A stretch of 64,000 bases of DNA from Streptomyces tuirus (GCA_018195615.1 JAGTPG010000002.1:2484501-2548500), one strand, 5' to 3'. Positions 28,525 through 38,692 are shown, counted from the stretch's first letter. Notes: a model not told the origin generated them from the letters alone. Translations and numbers: made by a program.

Positions 28525-30483
28525 TCAGCGCCTGAAGGTGACCGGCAGCTTCGCGGGCTTGGCCCCGGTCGGCGGGACCTGGAGGGACTTCAGTGCGAAC
28601 TCCATGACCTGCTTGTAGACGGGGCCGCAGATCTGGCCGCCGAAGTAGCTGCCGCTGGTGGCGTTCTGGATGGCGCAGTAGACGGTGATGCGGGGCTTGT
28701 CGGCGGGCGCGAACCCGGCGAAGGACGAGGTGTAGCCGTGGTACTTGCCGGTGGCCGGATCCACGCGGTTCGCGGTGCCCGTCTTGCCCGCGACGCGGTA
28801 GCCGGGGATGCGCGCCTTGGTGCCGGTGCCCTCCTCGTCGTCCACGACGGACTCCAGCATCTGGGCGAGGGTCTTCGCCGTCTTCGCGCTGATGACCCGC
28901 TTCTTCCCGGGCTCGGGGGCCGGGGTGAAGCGGCCGTCGGGGCCCTTGGTGCCGCGGACGAGCGTGGGTTCGACGCGGACGCCGCCGTTGGCGATGGTCG
29001 AGTACACGGACGCCGCCTGCATGGCGTTGATGGAGACGCCCTGGCCGAAAGGGATCGTGTACTGCTGCGAGGTCGACCACTTGTCGGGCGGGGCCAGGAT
29101 GCCCTTGGTCTCGCCGGGGAAGCCGAGGCCGGTGTGGCTGCCGAGGCCGAACGCGCGCAGGTAGTGGTAGAGGACCTTGTTGGCCTGGGCCTGGGTCTTG
29201 CCGAGCTGGCCGGTGGCGAGGATGGTGCCGATGTTGCTGGACTTGGCGAGGACGCCGTTGAGGGTCAGGTACCAGGTCGGGTGGTCGATGTCGTCCTTGA
29301 AGAGCCGGTCGCCGCGGTGCAGCCGGTTGGGCACGACGACGTGGGTCATCGGGGTCGCGGCGTTCTCCTCCAGGACGGCCGCCATCGACATGACCTTGGC
29401 GGTGGAGCCGGGTTCGAAGGCGTCCTGGACGGCCGCGTTGCCGAGGGCGGCCGGGTCGGCGTCGGACAGGTCGTTCGGGTCGAAGCCGGGTGAGTTGGCC
29501 ATGGCCAGGATCTGGCCGGTGCGGGTGTCCTGGACGATGACGTAGCCGCGGTCGGCCGCGGACTCCTTCACCTGGTCGCTGATGGCCTTCTGGGCGGCCC
29601 ACTGGATGTCGCGGTCGATGGTGAGCTCGACGTCGCTGCCGGGCACGGCGGGCGTCTCGGTGGAGCCCGCGGTGGGCACGAGACGGCCGCCGGACTGGGC
29701 GTAGCGGATCTTGCCGTCCTTGCCGGCCAGCTGCTTGTTCAGCTGCAGTTCGATGCCGCCGCCGGGCTTGCCCTCGCCGTTGACCCAGCCCAGTATCCCG
29801 GCGGCGAGGTCGGCGTTGGGATACACCCGCTTGCTGGTGGCGACGGAGAAGACGCCGGAGAGAACGTTGCGGGCGGACTTGTCCGTCTCCGCCTTCTTGG
29901 CGAGCGCGGACTTCAGGTCCTTGATCTGCTTCCAGACCTGCGGGGTCTGGCGGGAGGCCAGTTTGACGTACCGCAGGGCCTCGTTCTTCGGCCGCAGCTT
30001 CTTGACCAGGGTCTCCTGGTCCTGGCCGAGGATCGGCGCGAGCAGCGCGGCCGCCTGCTCGGGCCCGTCCCCGATCTTCAGCATGTCGGGGGCGAACATC
30101 GTGGGGTCGGCGGTGATGTCGTAGGCGTCCTCGCTGGTCGCCAGGGCCACTCCGGTCCGGTCGGTGATCTCGCCCCGGTCCGCGGCGAGCACCTGCCCGA
30201 CGTACCGGTTCTGCTCCGCCTTCGCGGCGTACGTGCTCGCGTCGACGGCCTGCACCTGGAAGAGCCGCACGACGAAGGCGATCAGCACCAGCGTCAGGGC
30301 GAGCCCGACCAGACGCAGCCGGGGCCGTGGGCTGGCCAGACGGAGGGGCCGGGGCGCCCCCGGGCGTCCCTGCGCCGGGCGCCGCACGGGCCGGGCACCG
30401 GGCCCGGGCCGACGCCGCCCGTCGGGACGAGCGGGCCGGGCGGGGCCGGGTACGCGGCGGCGCGGGGGTTCCCTGTCGGACAC
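28525..30483 (-). CDS. ftsI: FtsI septal transpeptidase (class B penicillin-binding protein)
   Basis: Crosslinks septal peptidoglycan with FtsW. Intact, 652 residues from GTG 30483, eight nt after the AGGTGA that contains the preceding stop. It has an Arg/Pro-rich cytoplasmic N-terminus (about 55 residues), one membrane segment at about 57-74 (RLVGLALTLVLIAFVVRLF), the PBP dimerisation domain (AADRGEITDRTGVALATS), then the penicillin-binding domain with STAK (360-363), SSN (415-417) and KTGT (567-570). The frame stays open far upstream through the 275-bp repeats, but the initiator is set by the stop and GTG junction it shares with each repeat unit. Confidence 0.96.
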   Translation of the reverse strand: MSDREPPRRRVPGPARPARPDGRRRPGPGARPVRRPAQGRPGAPRPLRLASPRPRLRLVGLALTLVLIAFVVRLFQVQAVDASTYAAKAEQNRYVGQVLAADRGEITDRTGVALATSEDAYDITADPTMFAPDMLKIGDGPEQAAALLAPILGQDQETLVKKLRPKNEALRYVKLASRQTPQVWKQIKDLKSALAKKAETDKSARNVLSGVFSVATSKRVYPNADLAAGILGWVNGEGKPGGGIELQLNKQLAGKDGKIRYAQSGGRLVPTAGSTETPAVPGSDVELTIDRDIQWAAQKAISDQVKESAADRGYVIVQDTRTGQILAMANSPGFDPNDLSDADPAALGNAAVQDAFEPGSTAKVMSMAAVLEENAATPMTHVVVPNRLHRGDRLFKDDIDHPTWYLTLNGVLAKSSNIGTILATGQLGKTQAQANKVLYHYLRAFGLGSHTGLGFPGETKGILAPPDKWSTSQQYTIPFGQGVSINAMQAASVYSTIANGGVRVEPTLVRGTKGPDGRFTPAPEPGKKRVISAKTAKTLAQMLESVVDDEEGTGTKARIPGYRVAGKTGTANRVDPATGKYHGYTSSFAGFAPADKPRITVYCAIQNATSGSYFGGQICGPVYKQVMEFALKSLQVPPTGAKPAKLPVTFRR

Positions 30484-30488
30484 TGCCG

Positions 30489-30758
30489 TCACCTGCCGAG
30501 GGTCGGGGTCGGAGCGGTCTGGGGGCCGGCGGACACGGTTTCGGGCGGACGTCGGCCGGACGCACACCGGGCCTCGATGCCGGCGGTGCCGAACGGGGAC
30601 GGCCCGGCGCCCACCCCTGCTGCCCGGCCGAAGGCCCGAGCCGCCGCGGGCCCGGAAGCGAAAGCCACACCGAGACCCGGCCGAACGCCGGGACCGAAGG
30701 GACGGACGGGCCCGGCGAGGCCCGGTACGCGGCGGCGCGGGGGTTCCCTGTCGGACAC
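30489..30758 (-). CDS. 89-codon repeat-borne reading frame, second copy (uncertain)
   Basis: GTG 30758 to TGA 30489-30491. The protein begins with VSDREPPRRRVPG, the same as FtsI residues 1-13, and ends APTPTLGR, like FtsL. The middle is Gly/Ala/Arg/Pro-rich with one Cys and no membrane segment. Its stop codon is followed by CGGCA and the ftsI GTG, so if translated it would be coupled to ftsI through the AGGTGA ribosome binding site. I recognise no family. It may be a by-product of the tandem repeat with no function. Confidence 0.35.
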   Translation of the reverse strand: MSDREPPRRRVPGLAGPVRPFGPGVRPGLGVAFASGPAAARAFGRAAGVGAGPSPFGTAGIEARCASGRRPPETVSAGPQTAPTPTLGR

Positions 30759-30763
30759 TGCCG

Positions 30764-31033
30764 TCACCTGCCGAGGGTCGGGGTCGGAGCGGTCTGGGGG
30801 CCGGCGGACACGGTTTCGGGCGGACGTCGGCCGGACGCACACCGGGCCTCGATGCCGGCGGTGCCGAACGGGGACGGCCCGGCGCCCACCCCTGCTGCCC
30901 GGCCGAAGGCCCGAGCCGCCGCGGGCCCGGAAGCGAAAGCCACACCGAGACCCGGCCGAACGCCGGGACCGAAGGGACGGACGGGCCCGGCGAGGCCCGG
31001 TACGCGGCGGCGCGGGGGTTCCCTGTCGGACAC
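30764..31033 (-). CDS. 89-codon repeat-borne reading frame, first copy (uncertain)
   Basis: GTG 31033 lies five bases after the ftsL TGA, exactly where ftsI would be expected to start. It encodes the same 89 residues as the copy at 30489-30758 and ends in TGA, CGGCA and the GTG of that copy. Each start is preceded by AGGTGA overlapping the upstream stop, so ftsL, two identical small frames and ftsI could form a coupled translation chain. No known domain is visible. Composition is not decisive, because all frames here are open owing to high GC. Confidence 0.35.
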   Translation of the reverse strand: MSDREPPRRRVPGLAGPVRPFGPGVRPGLGVAFASGPAAARAFGRAAGVGAGPSPFGTAGIEARCASGRRPPETVSAGPQTAPTPTLGR

Positions 31034-31038
31034 TGCCG

Positions 31039-31488
31039 TCACCTGCCGAGGGTCGGGGCGGGGGCGTCGGTCATGGCCTCGGGGGCCAGGACCAGGGGGA
31101 TGTGGGCGGAGCTCTGCGGGGTGCCGGGGGCAGGGCTGGGGACTCCCTTGACCGTGCCGTCGGGGCCGAGGAAGGCGGGGTCGCCGCCGGGGACCATGCC
31201 GAGTTCGCGGGCGCGGCGCTGCAGGGCCTCGGGAGCGGAGTAGGCGTCGATGTCCCGCTGGAGGGCCTGCTCCTCGTCGGTGAGGCTCTTGGTCTCGCGC
31301 TGGAGGTCGTCGAGCTTGAACGCGCCTTCGCTGAGGGCCGAGTTCAGCACCAGCAGGCCGATGAGACCGCCGCCGAGGAGGAGGACCACCAGGAGGACGA
31401 AGGGCATGCGGGCCGCCTGCCCGGGGCCGGTCGGGAAGAGCCGCGCGAGACGGGCCGCCCTTCCCTTCAGTTCGGGTTTGCTGCTCAC
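31039..31488 (-). CDS. ftsL: FtsL-like divisome protein
   Basis: A 149-residue bitopic protein, GTG 31488. It has a basic cytoplasmic N-terminus, one membrane segment at about residues 28-51 (MPFVLLVVLLLGGGLIGLLVLNSALSEG), then a heptad-like coiled coil (FKLDDLQRETKSLTDEEQALQRDIDAYSAPEALQRRARELGM) that pairs with DivIC and FtsQ in the family, and a Pro/Ala-rich C-terminus. Sequence conservation of this family is low. The call rests on topology, the YSAPEALQRRARELGMV stretch and position between rsmH and ftsI. Confidence 0.9.
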   Translation of the reverse strand: MSSKPELKGRAARLARLFPTGPGQAARMPFVLLVVLLLGGGLIGLLVLNSALSEGAFKLDDLQRETKSLTDEEQALQRDIDAYSAPEALQRRARELGMVPGGDPAFLGPDGTVKGVPSPAPGTPQSSAHIPLVLAPEAMTDAPAPTLGR

Positions 31489-31523
31489 TCACGCTCCTTC
31501 GGTCCGGGACGGCCACCCATGGC

Positions 31524-32480
31524 TCACTCGACGTCCTCCCTGATGCGCTGGGCGCCGCGCAGCCGCGCCGGTGCCGCCCGCCGGTTCTCGGCGATCTCCT
31601 CCTCGGTGGGGAGTTCGGCACCGCGGGTGAGCAGCTTGAGCCGCGGCTGGTAGCGCTCGGGCACGACGGGCAGCCCGGGCGGCGCGGTGGTGGCGGCGCC
31701 CGCCGCGAACACGTGCTTGACGAGCCGGTCCTCCAGCGAGTGGTACGACAGCACCGCGATCCGCCCGCCCACGTCGAGGGCCTTCACGGCGGCCGGGATC
31801 GCCCGCTCCAGCACGGCGAGTTCGCCGTTGACCTCGATGCGCAGGGCCTGGAAGGTGCGCTTGGCCGGGTTGCCGCCGGTGCGCTTGGCGGCCTGCGGCA
31901 GCGCGTCCCGGATCAGCTCGACCAGCCGTGCGCTGTTGCTGAACGGCTCCTTGTCCCGCTCCCGCACGATCGCGGCCACGATCCGCTTGGCCTGCTTCTC
32001 CTCGCCGTACGCCCGGAGGATGCGGACGAGTTCACCCGGCGGGTAGGTGTTGAGGACCTCGGCGGCGCTGACGCCGGTCGTCTGGTCCATGCGCATGTCG
32101 AGCGGGGCGTCCTGGGCGTAGGCGAAGCCGCGGTCGGCCTCGTCGAGTTGCATGGAGGAGACGCCGAGGTCGAACAGCACGCCCCGCACGCGCGGAATGC
32201 CGAGCTTGTGCAGCACCTCGGGGAGTTCGTCGTACACCGCGTGGACGAGGGTGGCGCGCTCCCCGTGGGGCGCGAGCCGCTCGCCGGACAGGCGCAGGGC
32301 CTCCTTGTCGCGGTCGAGGGCGACGAGGCGGGCCTGGGGGAACCGCTCGAGGAGTGCCTCGCTGTGGCCGCCGAGGCCGAGGGTGCAGTCGACGACCACC
32401 GGGTCCGGCCCCTCCAGCGCGGGTGCCAGCAGATCCAGGCACCGCTGGAGCATCACCGGGACGTGTCGACTCTGGCTCAA
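31524..32480 (-). CDS. rsmH: 16S rRNA (cytosine-1402-N4)-methyltransferase
   Basis: Methylates C1402 of 16S rRNA using SAM. Intact, 318 residues, with the unusual start codon TTG at 32480 behind GAGAGGG. It has HVPVMLQRCLDLL, the SAM-binding DCTLGLGGHSEALLERFP, VRGVLFDLGVSSMQLDEADRGFAY, RTFQALRIEVNGEL and VLSYHSLEDRLVKHVF, all family hallmarks. It is the first gene of the dcw cluster; mraZ, present upstream in many bacteria, is absent here as in other Streptomyces. Confidence 0.96.
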   Translation of the reverse strand: MSQSRHVPVMLQRCLDLLAPALEGPDPVVVDCTLGLGGHSEALLERFPQARLVALDRDKEALRLSGERLAPHGERATLVHAVYDELPEVLHKLGIPRVRGVLFDLGVSSMQLDEADRGFAYAQDAPLDMRMDQTTGVSAAEVLNTYPPGELVRILRAYGEEKQAKRIVAAIVRERDKEPFSNSARLVELIRDALPQAAKRTGGNPAKRTFQALRIEVNGELAVLERAIPAAVKALDVGGRIAVLSYHSLEDRLVKHVFAAGAATTAPPGLPVVPERYQPRLKLLTRGAELPTEEEIAENRRAAPARLRGAQRIREDVE

Positions 32481-32850
32481 GGGGCCCTCTCAGATCCGGC
32501 GGGCGGTACGCACCGCCGGGTCCCCGCCCGCTCGTGAAGGGGAGGCCTGCCGGCGCCGGAAGCGTCAGCCGGCCGGAGCGGGAGGAGGCCGAGCCGTACG
32601 TACGCGCCGCGCACGTGGGGAGATCCTCCGGGCGTCGCCGGGGCTCCGGGAAAAACAGTCCAGCGGGGAGAGTCTCGCCTCCCGCTTCGCGTCACTTTAG
32701 TCCACCCTGTCTCCCGGTCAATCAACCGGCCTGCGCGTCGCGACCGCCGGCACACCACCCCTGTGGGTTACCTCACTACAAGGCCCGATGGCGTTCTTTG
32801 TCCCCTCTCACAGCAGGCTGATAACAGTCGTGACCAGTACCGTCATGAAT
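32481..32850. other. divergent intergenic region, rsmH / carbonic anhydrase
   Basis: 370 nt between two divergent genes, with no frame showing coding character. It must contain the promoter of the dcw cluster on the minus strand and of the carbonic anhydrase on the plus strand. The part from about 32690 to 32845 is less GC-rich (TTTAGTCCACC, TCAATCAACC, ACAGTCGTGACC), as expected of promoter DNA. I cannot place promoter elements with confidence. Confidence 0.5.
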
Positions 32851-33399
32851 ATGACGACTTCTGCATCGGTTCCCACAGGCCCCGACGCCGCGCCGTCCGG
32901 CGGCACCGTCACCGACCGGCTGGTGGAGGCGAACCAGCGTTACGCGGCGGCCTTCAGCGACCCCGGCATGGACGCCCGCCCCGTCCTGCACGTCGCGGTC
33001 GTGGCCTGCATGGATGCCCGCCTCGACCTGCACGCCGCGCTCGGCCTGGAGCTCGGCGACTGCCACACCATCCGCAACGCGGGCGGTGTCGTCACCGACG
33101 ACGTGATCCGCTCGCTGACCATCAGCCAGCGCAAGCTGGGGACGCGCAGCGTCGTGCTCATCCACCACACCGGGTGCGGCCTGGAATCGCTCACCGAGGA
33201 CTTCCGCACCGAACTGGAGCTGGAGGTCGGCCAGCGTCCGGCCTGGGCCGTCGAGTCCTTCAGGGACGTCGACCAGGACGTGCGGCAGTCGATGCAGCGG
33301 GTGCGTACCTCGCCGTTCCTGCAGCACACCGACGACGTGCGGGGATTCGTCTTCGACGTGCGGACGGGCCTCCTGCGCGAGGTCGACCCCGCCGCCTGA
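32851..33399 (+). CDS. beta-class carbonic anhydrase
   Basis: Interconverts CO2 and bicarbonate. 182 residues from ATG 32851; in-frame ATG 32845 is an equal alternative. The zinc ligands are in CMDARLD (Cys53, with the Asp55-Arg57 dyad) and HTGC (His106, Cys109), with the order and spacing of the small type II/epsilon-like beta-CA branch common in actinobacteria. NAGGVVTDDVIRSL is also conserved. It is monocistronic and divergent from the dcw cluster. Confidence 0.9.
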   Translation: MTTSASVPTGPDAAPSGGTVTDRLVEANQRYAAAFSDPGMDARPVLHVAVVACMDARLDLHAALGLELGDCHTIRNAGGVVTDDVIRSLTISQRKLGTRSVVLIHHTGCGLESLTEDFRTELELEVGQRPAWAVESFRDVDQDVRQSMQRVRTSPFLQHTDDVRGFVFDVRTGLLREVDPAA

Positions 33400-33688
33400 C
33401 CTGGGTATCGAGAGCCGCCCACCCTGGAAGACAACCTGCTGTAGCTGTCGAAAGCCTGTCAGTCACACGTTCGAAAGGGCGCAAGGCCGACATATCGCGG
33501 CCAGTTGTCCACAGTCGAGTGACACGAAACGGTAACGGCAGCAAGAATGCGGGAGTGGCGTCACGCGGAACCTTTCGCGCGTGGTGCCCGTGGTTCGGGG
33601 TGGGCCGGCCCGCGTCTTGAGGCGTCGGCCCGGGAAAATGGGGTATCCCGTGCTCCCTGGGAGCAAGGGAAAGGCCGAGGAGGGCCGG

Positions 33689-34727
<1,039 letters not shown>

Positions 34728-34728
<1 letters not shown>

Positions 34729-36086
34729 TGACGACCGCGGGGACGGGGCACGCGGAGCCCGACCGGGACGAGAAGGGCGGCATCCGCACCGCCCTCGCCG
34801 GTCTGACCACCCGCGGACGCTCCTTCCTGGCCGCCGGCGTCGCGGCCGCCGTCTGCAGTTACGTGCTCGGGCAGAGCGATCTGCTGCGCGTGGGTCTGCT
34901 GCTGGCGGTGCTGCCGCTGGTGTGCGCGGCGGTGCTGTACCGCACGCGCTACCGGGTCGCGGGCAGCCGCCGCCTCTCCCCCGCCCGTGTGCCCGCCGGC
35001 AGCGAGGCCCGGGTCCATCTGCGGATGGACAACGTCTCGCGGCTGCCCACGGGCCTGCTGATGCTCCAGGACCGGGTGCCGTACGTGCTGGGCCCGCGGC
35101 CCCGTTTCGTGCTCGACCGGGTGGAGGCGGGCGGCCGGCGCGAGGTGTCCTACCGAGTGCGCTCCGACCTGCGCGGCCGCTACCCGCTGGGCCCGCTCCA
35201 GCTGCGCCTGACCGACCCGTTCGGCATGTGCGAACTGACCCGGTCCTTCTCGACGTACGACACGCTGACGGTGATCCCGCGCGTGGAGCCGTTGGCGCCG
35301 GTGCGCCTCAGCGGCGAGGCGAAGGGGTACGGCGACGGGCGGCAGCGGTCGCTCGCGCTGGCCGGCGAGGACGACGTGATCCCGCGCGGCTACCGCTACG
35401 GCGACGACCTGCGCCGGGTGCACTGGCGTTCCACCGCCCGCTACGGCGAGCTGATGGTGCGCCGCGAGGAGCAGCCGCAGCGGGCCCGCTGCACGGTGCT
35501 GCTGGACACCCGGGGCATCGCCTTTCATGGCGCGGGCCCGGACTCGGCCTTCGAGTGGGCCGTGGCGGGCGCCGCGTCCGTGCTGGTGCACATGCTCGAG
35601 CGGGGCTTCTCGGTCAGGCTGTTGACGGACACCGGCAACGCGGTGCCCGGCGAGGGCGGGGACGGCTTCGCGGGCGCGAGCCAGGGGACGGCGGACGCGG
35701 CGGGACTGATGATGGACACCCTCGCGGTGATCGACCATTCCGACGGCGCGGGCCTGTCCCGGGCGTACGACGTGCTGCGCGGCGGGAACGAGGGGCTGCT
35801 GGTGGCCTTCCTCGGCGATCTGGACGAGGAGCAGGCGGCCGTGGCGGCCAGGATGCGGCAGCGCAGCGGCGGCGCGGTCGCCTTCGTGCTGGACAGCGAC
35901 GTCTGGGCGCGGGAACCGAGTGACGTGCCCGGTCCGTTGGACCGGAGCGAGGAGCGGCTGCGCATGCTGCGTGAGGCGGGCTGGACCGCCGTTGGCGTGC
36001 CGCGCGGTGCCTCCCTGGACGAGCTGTGGCGGCACGCGGACCGGGAGCGCAGGGGCCTGGCCGCCGCGAGCGGGGAGGGACCGTGA
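34728..36086 (+). CDS. DUF58 domain-containing protein
   Basis: 452 residues from ATG 34728, overlapping the MoxR stop by one base. Two membrane segments lie near the N-terminus (residues 30-68, FLAAGVAAAVCSYVLG and VGLLLAVLPLVCAAVLY), followed by a beta-rich extracytoplasmic or cytoplasmic domain (VHLRMDNVSRLPTGLLMLQDRVP). The DUF58 core is GYRYGDDLRRVHWRSTARYGELMVRREEQPQ, a vWA-like fold that usually works with the MoxR ATPase encoded upstream. Intact. The biochemical function is not known. Confidence 0.9.
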
Positions 36087-38479
36087 TGAGCGGGCGGGTA
36101 CGACTGACGCTCGGCGCGTGGGCGGCCACGCTGATGGCCGCGTGCGCCCTGCTGCCCCTGGTCCAGCCGGCCACCTGGATCGTGCAGGCGGCCTTCCTGC
36201 TGGCGGTGCAGGCGGGCGTGGGGGCCGCGACCCGCAGGGTGCCGTTGGCGCGTCCACTGACGGTGGCGGCACAGGCCGTGGTCACGGTGGTGCTGCTGAC
36301 GTTCGTGTTCGCCCGGGAGCAGGCCTTGGCCGGGCTGGTGCCCGGGCCGGACGCCGTCGACCGCTTCGCGCTGCTGCTCCGCCAGGGCGGGGACGACATC
36401 GCGCGGTACGCGATACCGGCGCCCCTGGAGTCCGACGGGATCCGGCTGATGCTCATCGGCGGTGTCCTGATCATCGGGCTGCTGGTGGACACCCTCGCGG
36501 TGACCTTCCGCAGCGCCGCCCCGGCAGGGCTGCCGCTGCTCGCGCTGTACTCGGTGGCCGCGGGGCTGTCCGACGGGGGCACGGACTGGCTGTGGTTCCT
36601 GGTGGCCGCGGCCGGCTATCTGATGCTGCTCCTGGCCGAGGGACGGGACCGGCTCTCGCAGTGGGGCCGGGTCTTCGGCGGGGCTCCGCGCACGGCCGGA
36701 GGGGAGCAGAGCGGCGCTGTCGCCCCGGTCCGCACCGGCCGGCGCATCGGCGTGGTCGCGCTGGGCATCGCCCTGGTGGTGCCGCTCGGCCTGCCCGCGA
36801 TGAACGGCGGCCTGCTGGACTCCGTGGGCACGGGCACGGGCGGCGGCGCGGGTGGTGGCGGCACGATCTCCGCCGTGAACCCACTGGTGTCCCTGCGCGA
36901 CAGTCTGAACGTGGACGAGGACCGGCAGGTCCTCTCCGTGAAGACCAAGATGGCCGACGTCTCGGACCTCTACCTGCGGATCGTGTCCCTGGACGACTTC
37001 GACGGCACCACCTGGAAGCCGTCCCGGCGGTCCATCACCGCCGTCCCCGACGGCACGTTCCCCACCCCGATCGGCCTCGGCCCCGACATCAAGCGCACGG
37101 AGGTCGAGAGCACCATCACGGCGGCCGGCTGGTACGCCCAGGACTGGCTGCCCATGCCGTACCCGCCGAGCGGCGTGAACATCAGGGGCAACTGGCGTTA
37201 CGAGCCGCTGGGCATGACGCTGGTCGGCGACCACGGGCAGAACACCCGCGGCCTGACGTACCGGGTCAGGAGCCTGGACGTACAGCCGACGGCGGAGCAG
37301 CTGTCCTCGGCGGCGCCACCGCCGGCGGACATCGAGCGTGACTTCACCGAGCTGCCCGACTCGCTGCCGCCGGTGGTGGCCCGCACGGCCCGCCAGGTCA
37401 CCGCGGGCGCGACCAACCCGTACGACCGGGCGGTCAAGCTCCAGGACTGGTTCGCCGTGACCGGCGGCTTCGAGTACGACACCCAGGTGCAGGTCGGCAG
37501 CGGCTCGGAGGGGATCGCCCGGTTCCTCAAGGACAAGCAGGGCTTCTGCGTGCACTTCTCCTTCACGATGGCGGCGATGGCCCGCTCCCTGGGCATACCG
37601 GCCCGGGTCGCGGTGGGCTTCGCGCCGGGTTCGCCGCAGGCGGACGGCTCGGTGTCGGTGGGGCTGCGCGACGCGCATGCCTGGCCCGAGCTGTACTTCG
37701 AGGGCGTGGGCTGGACCCGCTTCGAGCCGACTCCCAACCGCGGCTCGATGCCGTCGTACACCCTGCCGGAGGACTCCGGCAGCTCGGTGCCGGACGCGGC
37801 GCGTCCGACCGAGACGTCGTCCGCGGCGCCCTCCCCGACGCCCTCGGCGAGCGAGAGCTGCACGCCGGAGCAGAAGAAGCTGGACGGCGGGTGCGCGAGC
37901 GACTCACCGCAGGCGGTGCTGCCCACGGACGACGACGGCCCGAAGTGGTACGCGATCCTGGGCTGGGCCCTCGCCGGTCTCGCCGTGCTGGCGCTTCCGC
38001 TGGCACCGATGCTGTGGCGGCTGCGGACCCGCGCGGTACGGCTGGGAGCGCATGGCCGCAGCGAGGCGGACGCGGTGCCGCACACGCTGGCCGTCTGGCA
38101 GGAGCTGACCGACACGGCGTGGGACTTCGGCATCGCGCCGGACGAGTCGCAGACCCCGCGCAAGGCAGCTGCCCGGATCGTGCGGCTGGGCGAGCTCGAC
38201 GCGTCGGCCGCGGCCTCGGTGCACCGGGTGGCGAACGCGGTGGAGCAGGTCCTGTACGCGCCCCGTCCCCGCCCGACGGCCGGTCTCACGGAGGACGCCC
38301 GCCGGGTGGCAGCGGGCCTGAGTGCGGCGGCCGGACGCAGGGCCAGGCTCCGCGCGGTTCTGGTGCCCCGCTCCACGGCGCGTGTGGTGTGGGCGGCGTC
38401 GGCATGGTGGTCGGGCGTGCGGGGGCGTGCCCTGGCGCTGCGACCGACGTGGCGGAGGGCCTCGGGACAGCAGGGCTGA
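36086..38479 (+). CDS. membrane-anchored transglutaminase-like protein (DUF3488/TgpA type)
   Basis: 797 residues from ATG 36086, overlapping the DUF58 stop. Around six to seven N-terminal membrane helices form the DUF3488 region (to about residue 245), then an extracytoplasmic region with a transglutaminase-like core containing KQGFCVHFSFTMAAMARSLGIPARVAVGF (catalytic Cys488) and LRDAHAWPELYFEGVGWTRFEPTP (His531). The position where many transglutaminases have Asp is Glu here (FEPTP). Then come a Ser/Thr/Pro linker, one more membrane helix and a cytoplasmic DUF4129-like tail. It probably modifies or cleaves surface proteins, by analogy with TgpA; the substrate is unknown. Confidence 0.9.
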   Translation: MSGRVRLTLGAWAATLMAACALLPLVQPATWIVQAAFLLAVQAGVGAATRRVPLARPLTVAAQAVVTVVLLTFVFAREQALAGLVPGPDAVDRFALLLRQGGDDIARYAIPAPLESDGIRLMLIGGVLIIGLLVDTLAVTFRSAAPAGLPLLALYSVAAGLSDGGTDWLWFLVAAAGYLMLLLAEGRDRLSQWGRVFGGAPRTAGGEQSGAVAPVRTGRRIGVVALGIALVVPLGLPAMNGGLLDSVGTGTGGGAGGGGTISAVNPLVSLRDSLNVDEDRQVLSVKTKMADVSDLYLRIVSLDDFDGTTWKPSRRSITAVPDGTFPTPIGLGPDIKRTEVESTITAAGWYAQDWLPMPYPPSGVNIRGNWRYEPLGMTLVGDHGQNTRGLTYRVRSLDVQPTAEQLSSAAPPPADIERDFTELPDSLPPVVARTARQVTAGATNPYDRAVKLQDWFAVTGGFEYDTQVQVGSGSEGIARFLKDKQGFCVHFSFTMAAMARSLGIPARVAVGFAPGSPQADGSVSVGLRDAHAWPELYFEGVGWTRFEPTPNRGSMPSYTLPEDSGSSVPDAARPTETSSAAPSPTPSASESCTPEQKKLDGGCASDSPQAVLPTDDDGPKWYAILGWALAGLAVLALPLAPMLWRLRTRAVRLGAHGRSEADAVPHTLAVWQELTDTAWDFGIAPDESQTPRKAAARIVRLGELDASAAASVHRVANAVEQVLYAPRPRPTAGLTEDARRVAAGLSAAAGRRARLRAVLVPRSTARVVWAASAWWSGVRGRALALRPTWRRASGQQG

Positions 38480-38615
38480 CTGCGGTCGCGACTCGGGCCG
38501 GTCGGGGGCTGCCGCTTCCGGCCGGCCGCGCCGCGTCTGCCTGAGGTGGGCCGGCCGCAGCGTGCTCCTGGGTCGTGTGCCCCAGCCCTCGGGCCAGTCG
38601 CCTTCGCAGGCATAC

Positions 38616-38654
38616 GTCAGGGGGTGACCACCGACTCGGTGGTCACCCCCTGAC
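38616..38654 (+). terminator. terminator after the MoxR operon
   Basis: GTCAGGGGGTGACCACC (38616-38632) is perfectly complementary to 38638-38654, a 17-bp stem with a five-base loop. It lies between the transglutaminase stop and the convergent DUF3040 gene, so it may serve both. Confidence 0.85.
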
Positions 38655-38692
38655 TCACGTCTTCGCGTAGTCCTGGAGAACTGTGCTCCGGG

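Larger units (their letters stand above)
30449..31058 (-). repeat. 275-bp tandem direct repeat array between ftsL and ftsI
   Basis: Two head-to-tail copies, 30449-30723 and 30724-30998, that I find identical base for base by eye, followed by a 60-bp partial third copy at 30999-31058. The shared 60 bp spans the codons for FtsL's last residues (PTLGR), its TGA, five bases and the GTG with first codons of FtsI. The rest of each unit (about 215 bp) resembles neither gene. A normal ftsL-ftsI junction would need only the 60-bp segment once. The array therefore looks like an amplified insertion in the operon, or an assembly duplication. Confidence 0.85.

Noticed and set aside
28525..30945. Extended FtsI of 806 residues reading through the tandem repeats
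   Set aside because: The extension repeats itself and is low complexity. The GTG at 30483 has a ribosome binding site and the family start VSDREPP, so the longer frame is by chance.
32788..32850. Longer N-terminus for the carbonic anhydrase (MAFFVPSHSRLITVV)
   Set aside because: It overlaps the AT-richer promoter-like DNA and lacks family similarity. ATG 32851 or 32845 gives the expected short N-terminus.
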